A stretch of 64,000 nucleotides of DNA from Cercospora beticola. Taxonomy: Eukaryota > Ascomycota > Dothideomycetes > Mycosphaerellales > Mycosphaerellaceae. Every line of letters starts with the position of its first letter. Positions within the stretch are counted from its first letter, which is position 1. A program made the position numbers and the translations under genes. Where the stretch lies: assembly GCF_033473495.1 (NCBI RefSeq), contig NC_088936.1:2976001-3040000 (forward strand), given 5' to 3'. The notes under the pieces are model-generated. The model ran no database searches. It was not told the origin of the DNA and saw nothing but the letters and a program-made list of their open reading frames with translations. Positions 40,915 through 53,000 of this stretch are shown one piece after another.

Positions 40915-43900
40915 TCAAATCTTGTTTTCCATTACTGAATCTTTGATTTTCAATTCCTCATCTGCAGTCAAAGACGTTTCCAGCCCCCGGGCGCTACTGC
41001 TTAATTCCATTCTTCCGCTTTCCAATGGACTCAGAGGTTCGTGTTCGAATGTGAGGTTGCCAATAGTTGGAGGAGAGGAGGCCGAAGCGTGAGTCCCTCT
41101 GATCGCGGCATCGTTGATCTTCGTTCGTCGACTGGCCATGGAGAACTTGCTTCTCGGGATTGTCGGAGGAGGCGCAGCGTTAATAGTGCTTCGATCCACA
41201 GGACTAACAGGAGAGGAGTCCCCGAGCTCGGCGGGCGCTTGCACCGCCGCTTGCGCAGCTGACGTTCCCAGTGTTAAGCTTTTTTTGGTTGACGTTGGAT
41301 ACGAGCGATCGGTCTGTGGTCGGTTACGGGCGGAGCCTGACAAGGACAGATCGGACATCGCAGCAGTTGGAGAAGATCTCGAGTTGCTCTCAGTGCCATC
41401 TGTACTCCGAGGCATGCTATCTATTCTTTGCGGAAACTGCAGCTGTGTGGCCAGCTTCAAGTTGTCGGCCGATTTCTGGATAGGCAATCCCGGTTTTGTC
41501 ACTGATGGAGCGTGCCCATTACTGTTGAGCTGGCTGTCGCCCGCTTGCTGCGTGTTGTCTCCGCTGATCGTCGATGGGAGAGGTGGCGGCTGAACTGTTG
41601 GCGGAACAGAAGTTTGAGGCGGCGTGTCCTTGCGAGGGGGAGGGGGAGGCGCATCGGTTGAAGAATCTCGATTCGCAGTTAGGCGTGTAGGTAGAATCGG
41701 CAGAGGCGATGCGAGGCTGGCTTGCCCATTGGTCGTGTTGAGACTGTTCAGACTGGGCGCTGGCTGATCGATGGTGGTACTGGTACTGGCCTGTTTCGAA
41801 ATTTTGTAAGCTGGTGAACTTAGTTCTGTTGAGTCCGTGGATGATTTTGCCGTATGCTGGCCTTTCGATGCCGATGATGATGGCGACGGACCGCGAGGCA
41901 CTTGACCCGCTTCTTCAGTACTATCTGCAGACGGCATCGATTGCTTCTCCTCCACATGCCAGCCGTTCGAGGCAGGTAATTCTGAGACGTCTGGAAATTG
42001 CTCACTTTGGGGTTGCCCAGGCGGTTTGCTTCCTGGAGGTGCCACTTTGGAGTCATAGATTGTATGGCGCATCTTGAACGGCACGCTGGAAGATTGAGCA
42101 GACGGAGCGGGCGCTGCAGGCGATGGATTCGGGGCTCGCGCATCGTATACCGGGTTGCGGATCTTGAATGGCGGAGGCGTGGGTCGAACTACATTGTCCG
42201 CGACGGGTTCGCTCTCTGGCCAAGCGTGTGTAGGCATACCGTCGGCCCCCAATTGACCCAGTCGTGAGTCTCGAGATCGATATTCGGTTTGCTTGAACGA
42301 CGAGTTGGAAGTAGCGCTGCCAGGCGTGGGAAGAGTTTCGAGGGGGCTGACGGGGTCTTCTTCAGGCGCGGCGATGTTGGACAAACGAGTACCCTCAGGA
42401 AGGGCAGAGACGGGACGCGGCCGTGTTGATATTGTATCTGTCGCATCCAGAGTGGGTTGTGGCACAGCCAGTTCCGCCGGCACGATGTCGGTTTCAGGCG
42501 AGTGCACTAACGCCGGCGTCTCCACCACGCCCGGGGAAGCTGCACGGCCTGCATACGCTTCGGTTGGCAGCTCCACAGGCGTGACGACCCCAAACCCGGT
42601 TGGCATCTCGAAGTCCCTATCGTCGGCGTTGCTATCCAGTGTCATGGTCGAGGGGTTCGGCGATGGGCTCCTGATATCGCCATTCCGCTTGCCCAATTTG
42701 AAGGGATACGCCACGACGCCATTGTGGGGGCGCGGATTGGCGGCGTTCAGAAAGGTGTTGACCGACCCTGACACTCGTACTGCGTCCTTAGCTTTGCCGG
42801 CGTCAGACATCGAGGGCGCGCTGCGCGCTTGCGATGCAGGAGGCACAGACGGCGACGGCGGCTCAACCTGTGGCACAGAACGATATTCGTCAGCCCCTGC
42901 ACTCGAAACTTGGGTCGGCGATTCAACCCAACGACGGCGACTCGCGAAGGATGAAACTCTAAGTCCAACATGTGCGATGCGCTCGGACGTCACACCGCAC
43001 CCTTCGCACAATCATCTTGCCTAGGGGAACAAGGCGATCGTTTTATGCACGCGATAACAACAAGAAACAACACACAACACTTACCTGCGCATCATCATTG
43101 GCCGGACCAGCTTTCGTCAATCCGCCTGCCTCATCGATCTCCACTTTCCCGTTCTTCGCGTTTGGGTTCAGATTGCTTGACAGCATCGTTGCGGAGCTGA
43201 TCGGCCTTGCATAGTTGACCTTTGTTGAATTCACGCTCGAACGGCGACTGAGATCCCGCAACCTGGAAGGACTGTCCGGCATTGTATTCGGCGACCCAGG
43301 AGGAACTGGCGAGCCTGCATCCCGCTCGTTGTTCGCCTGGCCCTCGTCCTTGACACTGCGATAAGGACTCCGTGTGCGAGAGCCATTGCGCTTAGGTCCC
43401 CAGGCAGAAGCCAGCACACTTGCACTGGAGCGTCGACGCCGTTTCGCATCATCCGCGTCGTTCGAGGGTACGGCCAGATTGTTCCTAGCAGATGATGCAC
43501 TCCGGGATACGTCTGCCCCAGACAATGCAGTCGCACGTGCGCTACTGCTCCCCGGAGGGACGCCAGTGGCAGTCCTTGTGCTGGCAGCCACACTCGAAGG
43601 CCTCTCGGCGTCTGCTTCTTTGGCATCCTGTAGCCTCTCTTCCCTCTGGATTGTACTCTCATCGTGCGACGATCCCCAGCCCGACCACATAGCAAGACCC
43701 CAAGACTTCCCTTTCTTCTTGTCGCCAGCCACATTGCCCTTGATCTTGCGATTGATTAAAGCCGCGGCAGCAGGATTTTCGCCGGGTTCCGGCTGATCGT
43801 AGTCCTTGGCCTCTTTAAGCTTCTTCTTCTGGAGCTTTTTGTAATCATTCGCAAACTTCACATCGTTCTCCCCGCGCTTCATCAGCCATTTATGCACTGG

Positions 43901-45694
43901 CCCGGTCTTAATAGCTCCAATCGTGTTGCGATCGAGATTCAGGCAAGCTATGTCGGCTACGCGGGGCAGAGGAAAGATGATGCCGTGCCTGTTGACCCGC
44001 TGTCGAATCATGTGGTCTTTGAAGGGCGGAAGGTCGTCTCCTGCTTTGCCAATTGCACCTATCGAGGTCAATTTGAACTGCGTAGACGTGACACCTTCCT
44101 CTCCAATACTCCCGAAGGATTCATGGCTACCTTTTCCATACTCATTCGGATCCTCTTTGTCACTAATGATGGAAATTGCATCATCGTCCAGAATCTCTAT
44201 CGATTTGTGTTGTGCCCGTGCAAGCGCCCAGGCGCCGAATTGAGCGACGGATCGATACATGTACTTGGCTGGTCGCGTGAACGACAGTGTGTGCGGTACG
44301 TGACACAGATCTTCCCACACTTGCAATTGAACATCGGTACCCGGGTACTGGTTCAGGATCGTGCGCTCTGGATCGTATTGCTCCATGACGGCTTCGCCGG
44401 GAGGATATTGTCTCGGATTGGCAGCCTTGTGCGCCAGATAGATCTGCTCATCGCGTAACAACTCTGCTCCGCCGACTTGAATCAACATGGGCGGCAGGCC
44501 ACCCAACGATGGCTGCTGCACTGGTGAAACTAGCGGGTGTGCTAGGAGGTCGTTCTTCGCATACATCTGAAACTGTTCGCGAATGACGACCAGCTTGTCA
44601 CCAATTGCAATTTCCAGTCGCGGGCCCATTCCTGGAATTTGATTGTACTCTTTAGTTTCCTTGCCTCCTTCCAAGCCGTCTTGTGACTGTGCGTCTCCCC
44701 GAAGATTATCACGACTCTGTTTGGAGGTCATCCCTGTACCATAGGAAGCTGGTAGCTCGACGACGTCGAATGGCTGTTCCACGGGCTGTGTGAATGTTCG
44801 CTCAGGTCGTTTCTTCTTAGGCGCATCATCTGTGGTTGGAGGCGGTGGCCATGCCATGGACGGCTTGTGATGGAACCCGTGAGGAGGAATATAATCGCCC
44901 AGTCCCTCGCCAGCAACCGACGGAAAAGAATGGGTCAAATCTACCCAAGGCGACAAGAGGATCGTGCCTGCTGGTAATGGGCAACCTTGATCTCGAAGTG
45001 TGACCAGCATGCTCAAAACCATACCACCTCCTGCGCTATCGCCCGCAAACAAGACCTGACTAGGGTCAAAGTGCTCGAGCAGATAGAAGTATGTTGCAAT
45101 GCAGTCGTGAAGTCCGCAAGGGAAGGGGAATTGCGGTGCCAGCCTGTACCGAGGAGCAAGCACACGCGCCTTCAGCTTTCGAGCATGTCGTTGCATTTGG
45201 TAGCGGTGCTCATCGACCGAGCCAAAGTAGTATGCGCCTCCATGAATGTACAGGATTACTCGGTCGCACTGCTTTCCTTCTCGTTTTCGCTCTTGGTGGT
45301 CCTTCTTCATTTCAATCCACTCTGCATGCAGCGGGGTGTCCGGCTTCCTCCATTGCCACCACTTTTCACCACCCACCTGTTCCATGCCATCGCTGCCCAA
45401 TTGTTTACGCAGCAGGTTGGCAGATCGCTTGAGGAATTGTGGCGGAACCTCCACGTCCTGCGTTCGAACCCACGTTGGTACCGGTACCCATTGCGCGGTA
45501 AAAGCCTGGAGCTCTTCGACGGTGTGCTTGGAGCTATAGTCGAGGAATTGACGAATTAATTTTAGGCCTTCGTGGTAGGAGATGTGGGCAGTCGGTTTCT
45601 GCTTGAGCGGTTTTCGATTCAAGTAATGGGAGAAGTAGGTCTCAATGACGGACGGAGTCACTGCCGTGGCGACGCCGAATGTGCTAAAAGGCAT
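40915..45694 (-). CDS. HSL-type alpha/beta hydrolase with long disordered tail, 1520 aa (two exons)
   Basis: Exon 1 45694-43085 (870 codons) and exon 2 42867-40915 (650 codons) join across a 217-nt intron (GTAAGT...CCACAG). The acceptor is the only one I found that keeps the frame open. Residues about 145-470 form a lipase/esterase of the hormone-sensitive-lipase family: oxyanion motif HGGAYYFG at 151-158, nucleophile motif GDSAGG at 218-223 (Ser220), acid Asp415 in LLRDEQ and His465 in LCHVPH. Between the cap region and the acid, about 130 residues of Pro/Lys-rich insertion (260-390) interrupt the fold. The remaining 1000 residues are Ser/Pro-rich and disordered. Substrates are probably acyl esters (lipids or sterol esters); the specific one is unknown. 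No signal peptide, so likely cytosolic. Confidence 0.85.
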
Positions 45695-46432
45695 GTTGGA
45701 TGAGCTCCTCCACGTTGATGTGAACCTTCTGCATCCACCACCCGTCTCTCTTGGTCGCCTCAGTCGGCAGAGCTAGCAGGGAGGTGAGGAAACTGATAGC
45801 AGGCCTCAGCACATGTTATTTTGTCCCGTTGATGACGATCAGCCTCGTATCCGGGGATCCAACCAGGCCGCTCGCGAGGGCCCTAGCAGTGCATTCGACG
45901 AGACGAACTGTGGAGATCCGGAAGCAGTGCAAGTACCAGGTAAGGACGGTGTGTAGAAGGCAGGATTATCGGGTGAGGAACAGGAACAGATTAGTCGCGG
46001 ACATGACCAGCGGAGGGGTGGTGCGAGTGAGCGACGGGTCAACGCTCATCAGAGCTCTGGCCGGCGCGGTGGTGTCGCGGCAAAAGGAGAGAGGGTTTCG
46101 CGTCGACGGTGCCCCTGCGTCATTTGGTGCTTCGAGAACAAATGTTCCAGCTGCGCGCGCCCACGCCCGACTGCGATACAGAGACGTCGCAAAACATTGT
46201 ACTGCGTTTCACCAACTTCGTCATCGAGGCCGGCGAACAATGCAAACCCGGCTGACGATTCCGCCTTCCCCAGCTTTCTCCTCTCATCCTTGCTGTTGCT
46301 CCCGCCCTTCCGAGCAGGCCTGCCCGCCCATGCCAAGAGATGTCGGCGTCTGGCTGCGAGATCTCCGACCAAAAAATATGCCATCATGAACGAGCAAGTC
46401 GACTTCATACACCGCACACACACTCTGCCAAC
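45695..46432. promoter_or_regulatory. divergent promoter region, hydrolase and TSR2
   Basis: About 740 bp between the two starts. The TSR2 side has a pyrimidine-rich tract (CTTTCTCCTCTCATCC near 46275) typical of highly expressed fungal promoters. No other element can be assigned. Confidence 0.4.
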
Positions 46433-47038
46433 ATGACCTCGCTACCTGCTTCGTCTGGAACCCAAGCGGTCGCATCAGACCCGGCCACTGTCGAACAGCT
46501 CCAGACGGCCTTCGATAACTCGATCTGGTACCTTCTCTCCCTCTGGCAACCCCTCCATATCGCCGTGCAGAATGCATGGGGCGGACCCGACTCAGCAGAC
46601 AAGCGCGACTGGTTCGCAGGAGCTGTCTCTGACCTCCTGACTACTCGTCCCGAGACCGACCAAGAGGATTTGGAGCTCTTCCTCCTTCAAATCATGGGCG
46701 ATGAGTTTGAGTGCAATGTCGAAGACGAGAGTGAGGTTGTAGTCGCCGGGGACATTCTCAAGGTGCGGAGTCGCATGATGGAGACAAGGAGTTTGCAGGC
46801 TGCAGTAGAGGTTGAACAGAGGTGGAAGAGTCGGGGAAACATGAAGACGGACAAGGTCGTCGTACAAGAGGTGAACCAGGATGCAGATGAAGAGGAATTC
46901 GAAGGGTTTGACGACGATGAAGATATGGACGAAGCACCGTCTCTGGTCAGCGCGCCAAAGGTGCCAAAGGAGAAGCCTATTCCTGAAGTTGACGATGATG
47001 GCTTCACCAAAGTATCTGGCAAAAAGAGGACGGGTTGA
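46433..47038 (+). CDS. tsr2: pre-rRNA-processing protein TSR2
   Basis: 201 residues from MTSLPASSG; the frame is open upstream but those codons lie in the leader. The core at about 20-110 has the WGG signature (VQNAWGGPDSADKRDWFAGAV) and the following acidic helices (DQEDLELFLLQIMGDEFECNVEDES) of the TSR2 family. The C-terminal tail is strongly acidic (DADEEEFEGFDDDEDMDE) and ends DDDGFTKVSGKKR. Tsr2 is an escort chaperone for ribosomal protein eS26 and is needed for 20S pre-rRNA cleavage in 40S maturation. It sits near two other genes of ribosome production, UTP17 and RPB10. Identification is firm. Confidence 0.92.
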   Translation: MTSLPASSGTQAVASDPATVEQLQTAFDNSIWYLLSLWQPLHIAVQNAWGGPDSADKRDWFAGAVSDLLTTRPETDQEDLELFLLQIMGDEFECNVEDESEVVVAGDILKVRSRMMETRSLQAAVEVEQRWKSRGNMKTDKVVVQEVNQDADEEEFEGFDDDEDMDEAPSLVSAPKVPKEKPIPEVDDDGFTKVSGKKRTG

Positions 47039-48133
47039 GGAATGGCAAGAGTTGGCGTGGACCAACTAGAAAGAGTGTTTTTTCTGTGGGCTGCAGCATG
47101 AGGATACTGCATTTCTGGACATCGGACGATGTAGACGTCGCAGAATTCTGGCTCTGCACGGCAAGCGTGCTTCTAAGCGGCTCGTACTGAACTAGTGCGA
47201 CTGTCTGAGTTCTCCATTACCTGCACTCGGCACGGGGGACTATCAGAACCTTGGACCGAGGCATGTCCAAGGTGAACAGCCAGCGACACGAAGTTGTCCA
47301 GGACAGAGGGGCGAAGAAGGCCGTGTATGCAGCGAGAACAACCCCGCGGAGCAGAAAGTGACCTTGAACACGCTGCCACCTATCTTATCATGCCATGGTC
47401 CTGGAAGTTGTTTCAGGATTGAATGAGTATGCAACCGAGCTCAGATATTGCAAGCAGTATTGTCTGACATCCAGGGCGAGCATTTGAAATAAATTCGGCT
47501 GGAGAGCACTGCGCTTTGCTGTCGCCAGGCACCTTCCCTTCTTTCCCAGTTGTCGTAGCAGTAGCGAGCAGCACGATTCGTTTACAACTACATCGTCTCG
47601 CGGTCGTATCACACTGCCAAGCCACGACGTGGATTGCAAATATTCGGAAGCATTCTTCAATCTCAAATGCCGTTCCGTACAAGCCGTCACTGGGATGGTA
47701 TCCAAGCTTCAATTCTACAGCCCTCGCTGCCCACTGCCGCAACGACAAAACGGGTATCGCGGAGCCCTCTGCGCGCTCAGCGTGTGGCAAGGCCATGTGG
47801 TTGACCCTTGGCATACCGATGCTCGGCGGGTATTGCGGAGATACCGAGACGAGGAGGGTAATCCGTGCTTTGCTATTCGCTGAACCTGCCTCATTTCTCC
47901 ACACTCTCGGTGCAGTGGAAAGGCAGACCTGCCGCCGTCGGCAACAAGACATGAGGCTGGACTGTGCATCTACGCCATTGACGAGAGCCGCTCAAGAGTC
48001 CAGTGATCGCCGGTCCAGGATCGGGTTAATTGTATCGAGCTGTGCTTTCTTCTACTGGTCTGCTTTCTTCCCATCCTCTGAGCACCATTCCTGTACATTA
48101 CACTTTGCATAACTGGATCAGAGCATAGACAAG
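47039..48133. other. intergenic, 1.1 kb
   Basis: Separates TSR2 from the flavocytochrome b2-like gene. A 198-codon plus-strand frame (47516-48112) is not credible as a gene. Leader and promoter of the downstream gene are presumed here. Confidence 0.5.
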
Positions 48134-49762
48134 ATGAATCGCGATAGCAACAACACACAGAGCAAGCAGCTCTCAGGCGCAGAGATCGCAAAGCACAACA
48201 GCCGAGAGTCATGTTGGGTCATCGTACACGGCAAGGCATACGATGTCACAGAATGTGCGTACCATAAGGAAGGTATTAATTACAGCCATACTAACGTCTC
48301 CCACAGTCCTGCCTGAACATCCTGGTGGGCCAAAGATCATTCTCAAGTATGCTGGCAAGGATGCCACCGAAGAGTACGAGCCTATCCACCCTCCCGACAC
48401 CCTCGACAAGTTCCTCGACAAGAGCAAGCATTTGGGAGAGGTGGATATGTCAACAGTAGAACAAGAAGAGAAAGAGGAAGATCCAGAAGAGATTGAGCGA
48501 CAAGAACGTATCAAGCACATGCCAATCCTGGAGCAATGTTACAACTTGATGGACTTCGAAGCGGTGGCGAGGAGAGTAATGAAGAAGACAGCATGGGCAT
48601 ATTACTCTAGCGGTGCAGACGACGAGATTGTGAGTACAATCCAGCTGTGCTACGTATGCGACAAAGCTAATAGGATGTCTCCCAGACTATGCGAGAAAAC
48701 CACTCAGCCTTCCACAAGATCTGGTTCCGACCTCGAATCCTCCGCAACGTCGAGAAAATCGATCTCTCCACCACTATGCTCGGCACCAAAGTTTCCATTC
48801 CCTTCTACGTGACCGCCACCGCCCTAGGCAAACTGGGCAACCCCGAAGGCGAAGTCGTCCTCACACGAGGCGCCCACAAACACAACGTCATCCAAATGAT
48901 CCCCACTCTAGCCTCCTGCTCTTTCGACGAAATCGTCGACGCCCGACAAGACGACCAAGTGCAATGGCTCCAACTCTACGTCAACAAGGACCGCGAAATC
49001 ACAAAACGCATCATCCAACACGCCGAAAAGCGCGGCTGCAAAGGCCTCTTCATCACAGTCGACGCTCCACAACTTGGCCGCAGAGAAAAGGACATGCGAT
49101 CCAAATTCTCCGATACTGGCTCCAACGTACAAAACACATCTGGCGACAACGTCGATCGCTCACAAGGCGCCGCACGAGCAATCTCCTCATTCATCGATCC
49201 GGCCCTCTGCTGGGAAGACATCCCCTGGTTCCTCTCCGTGACCAAAATGCCCATCATCCTCAAGGGTGTCCAACGCGTCGAAGACGTCATCCGCGCCATC
49301 AGCGTGGGAGTTCAAGGTGTCGTTCTCTCCAACCACGGCGGTCGTCAACTAGATTTTGCCCGTTCAGGAATCGAAGTCCTAGCAGAAGTCATGCCCGAAC
49401 TCCGCCGTCTAGGTCTAGAAAACAAAATCGAAATTTTCATCGATGGCGGAATTCGTCGCGCAACGGACATCATCAAAGCGCTATGCTTGGGAGCTTCAGG
49501 CGTGGGAATCGGAAGGCCATTCTTGTTTGCTATGTCGGCTTATGGATTACCTGGTGTGGATCGTGCGATGCAGTTGTTGAAGGATGAGATGGAGATGAAC
49601 ATGAGGTTGATTGGTGCGACATCCGTGGATGAGTTGACCCCTGATATGATTGATACGAGGGGGTTGGGGATGCACGTTACGGGCGTGCCGGGCGATACGC
49701 TGAGCTTGAATGCGTATGATGCGTTGGTGGGACCGGTGTGGAAGCAGGGGGCGAAGTTGTAA
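48134..49762 (+). CDS. flavocytochrome b2-like FMN-dependent 2-hydroxyacid (L-lactate) dehydrogenase (three exons)
   Basis: Exons 48134-48254, 48307-48629 and 48686-49762 join through 52- and 56-nt introns with CTAAC and CTAAT branch points, giving 506 residues. An N-terminal cytochrome b5 domain binds heme through His45 (EHPGG) and His68. The FMN dehydrogenase barrel follows, with the catalytic set in place: AYYSSGA tyrosine near 142, Tyr246 (QLYV), Lys341 (ILKGV), His365 and Arg368 (SNHGGRQLD), and the phosphate-binding DGG and GIGRPF loops. It would oxidise L-lactate to pyruvate and pass electrons via heme to cytochrome c. The length matches mature yeast Cyb2 (511 residues), but no mitochondrial presequence is present in this model. 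It may be a cytosolic paralogue, or an upstream exon is missed. Confidence 0.9.
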
Positions 49763-50002
49763 GATTTGGAAGGAGAAATTGATGTGCATTTTATGACTGT
49801 TCTGGTATATATAGCGATGTCCATGAGCATATATTTATCCTGTCACTTCTGCTAAACACAATCGTCCAATCAAGTCAGGAGGAAGAGTCGCGTTGAAGCG
49901 TATAGATTAACGAGGCTGAATGCGCCCACAGAGAAGTGATTGCAAATGGCACAGAAGTGTGCATATCCACATGTTATGAATCCTTTCTACATTCGGAGGA
50001 AT

Positions 50003-53000
50003 TTACATGGCCATTTCTACATCCTCCGTTACCCTCGCTCTCGGCTTCCTTGCAAACAGTCCCACGACGTCTCTGAACATGTCTCTCACCGGTGGCATAG
50101 CTACAACGCCACCTTTCCCACCGCCTACATCAAATATACTAGACAGCTGCTCAGGTCTGACAACTGGGCGATCATCCTCGCCAGCTTCGGTCAACAGGAG
50201 CGGAGCTAGACTATCAGACATCTCTTGATCTTGTTCTGCAGGATTTGTGCTGAGAAGTGCAAGTGCAGCAGACGATGCAGTCTCGGCATCCTCGCTTGGT
50301 CTTACTTCCTCAACCATTTCGAGAGCTTCAGGCGCAGCGGAAGAAGAACTTCGGTTGCGGGTAGCTTGTTGAGTGCTGGTGAGGGAGCGGATTGTGCCGT
50401 CTTCGAAAATGACCGTGTAGCCTCTGGTGTCTTTGCCGGCCAGAATTGCCACTGGAGTTGATTCGAGGTCGGCTTCGAACAAAGCGTCTGGATTCTTGGG
50501 CGTGTAAACTGCGATCTGGGGAATGGACTCATCCAACTCCATAGACGTGATGTTGATCGAAGCTACCGCAAATGTTTGATCGGTTTCGTTGACAGCCAGC
50601 TTCGCGGTCTCTTGCTCTCCAAGTGCGCCAGGGAGCGTAATCGTGTAGTGGACGTTGTCGTCGACAAGGTTCCATACACGAATGTGTCCTAGACTGAGTA
50701 CGATGAGGTACCGATCCAAGAAGCCGAAGTCCAAAACATCTTCATCGGCAGGGATGATGCCGGCATTTGTAGAGGTGACAGTGCCAGTGTCCGGGTTGAC
50801 AAAATGTACCAGGGGCTGCACAGTCTCACTTAAGGTGGTCGTAGAGCATGCAAGCATCGAGCCATCAGGGGAGAATGCGAGGCTGGCGTCAATTGCAGCC
50901 AACGACTTATCGTGGTCACCGTCCATTGGCGAGTCGGCACGTTCTTCACCGTCAGTTGCAATTGGAAGCTTGATCGTTCTTCGGCATGCCCATTCGACTA
51001 GATCGTTGCCGTTCGGCTCTTTCAGAGGAACGCCGTGGCGGAACTTGGTCTTTGGCTTCCAGATCATTACCTCGCCGTCCTCTCCAATAGTTGCGAAACC
51101 GTTCGAGGCCGGATCGGACTTGAGCTGCAAGACACGGCCTGCACCAGAGCCAAGGTCGGCATCAGAGGATCGGGCGTGCGGAGCATCGGCTCTGGTGCTC
51201 AGTGTCCACATGGATTGCCCCTCGTCCCACTTCCAGAATTTGAGGTAGATTTCTCGTCGTTTCAGCTGCTCCTCCTGGATGTTCTCAAGATCGATGGCGT
51301 CCAGGCCAGCCGTGCGTGCGACCGCATGCTCCAGGTCCGTGGCTGGCGGAAACCACTCGTCAACTGTTGCCAGCCATTCTCCATCTGCACTTACAGCGAG
51401 CAGATTGACATCTGGTGGGATGATAGGAGTGTTTTCAGGTCCACGATTGAAGTCGGTCACGTTGTTGCGCGAAAGTGCTCGTCGGCTAATGTGTCGGGAA
51501 TTCTGAATGTCAAAACTTTGCAGGAAAGGTCGAGTTGTGACATCTCGGGTGTGCTTCGGCTGTGTTGCTGGCACTGTCAAGAGCAGTTGCTTCGGATCGC
51601 TGGGATGCAGTACGACCGTCGCAGCTGGCAGCGCCATGTCTTCTCGGTCGAGTTGTTCTGTCAGTACCGGTAATTGAAGACCAGCAAAGTTGGCGACGGG
51701 CTTCAACTCAGTGGTGCTCAAGACCATGATGGAGTTATCGCCCATCTGCAGAGCATATTGTGTACCACTCGGCGAGACGACAACACGCTCAATCTCTGCT
51801 GTGAGATGGGGCAAGAATTGCTTGTGTCCAGTCTCCAGCTGCCAGATCACAAGCACGGACTCCCTGCCACCTGAGATGAGATAGTTGCCATCTCTCGAAA
51901 ATTTGACTGTTGAAACAGCCTCGCGGTGCCAGTGCAGGATCCGAGGCGTGGGGAGAATCGCCTGCGAGGGCTTTGCAAATAGAGATAGGAGGCTGGAGTA
52001 GAAGTGTATTTGGCCATCCGCATTGCCCACTGCAAGTGCGAGATCAGGGATAGGCTTCTTCTGATCTTTGGCAGGTGAGTTAGCCTTGCCTGTAGCTGGT
52101 GTCACAAGTCTCGCATCAAGACACTGGAAAGGCACAGTCGTCGGCATCTCGATCCAGATGTATTCGGCAGTTTGAGTGCCGTCTTTCCTCTTTCCCAGCA
52201 GCATTGCAGTCGTACCCAGACAGATGATGTAGGCGCCACCTTCAAGAACGTGTATGCTCGTCAGACGTCGGTATGTTGAGTACAACGACTTTCGTTCTCC
52301 AACAATAGTGTACATGCCTTGAGTCTGGGCGATGCAGTATACCTCTAGGCGTCCATCTCCACGAGCAGCAGTAGTTGCGGCAATGGTGGTCTCATTGCCT
52401 GGAAAGCTTCCTTTGATGATCGACCCTGTCGTCCAGTTCCACTGCACTTTGGTACCGTTGTCATATGCAATCTCTATGTGATCCGGGTAGTCGGCGCTCA
52501 AAGTATACGCAAGGATAGACCTGCCATCGGGCACTGCATGTGTCCGCGAAATGAGCGAGCTATCGAGGTGCAGTAGCTGGACTTCACGGATCGTGGCCGC
52601 GATCAAACATTCGTCGCCGTTCTCGTCCACAACAAAGATTGGGTCATGAGCCAGGTACCGTCCGGCGCTCGGTTGAGACATCCACCAACCATGTTCGTTC
52701 GGTGCTGTGAGCTCCTCATCCTCTCTGAAGCCTGCCTTGATCTCGCGATCGGCGTTCCGTCTCGCCTTTTTCTCAATGGCGCGCTGTCGCTTGTCCTTGA
52801 TCGATAGCACAGTGCCATTTTCGCTTCGCTGTTCCGCGCCTGCCTCTACATCCTGCACAACCACGTCCTTGATCTGCTGTTTCTGCTTCTTGCTCTTTTG
52901 AGGTTTCACCGTAGCTGCCTCGATCTTTCCCATAGACACATCTACGTGCCCATCTTTAGTTGTAGGTGGTGCTGTAAATGGCGATGCAGCGGCCGCAGTG

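Noticed and set aside
47516..48112. 198-codon frame upstream of the b2-like gene as a missing presequence
   Set aside because: Its start has a vaguely mitochondrial look, but it is in a separate frame with no convincing splice pair to 48134, and the rest is random.
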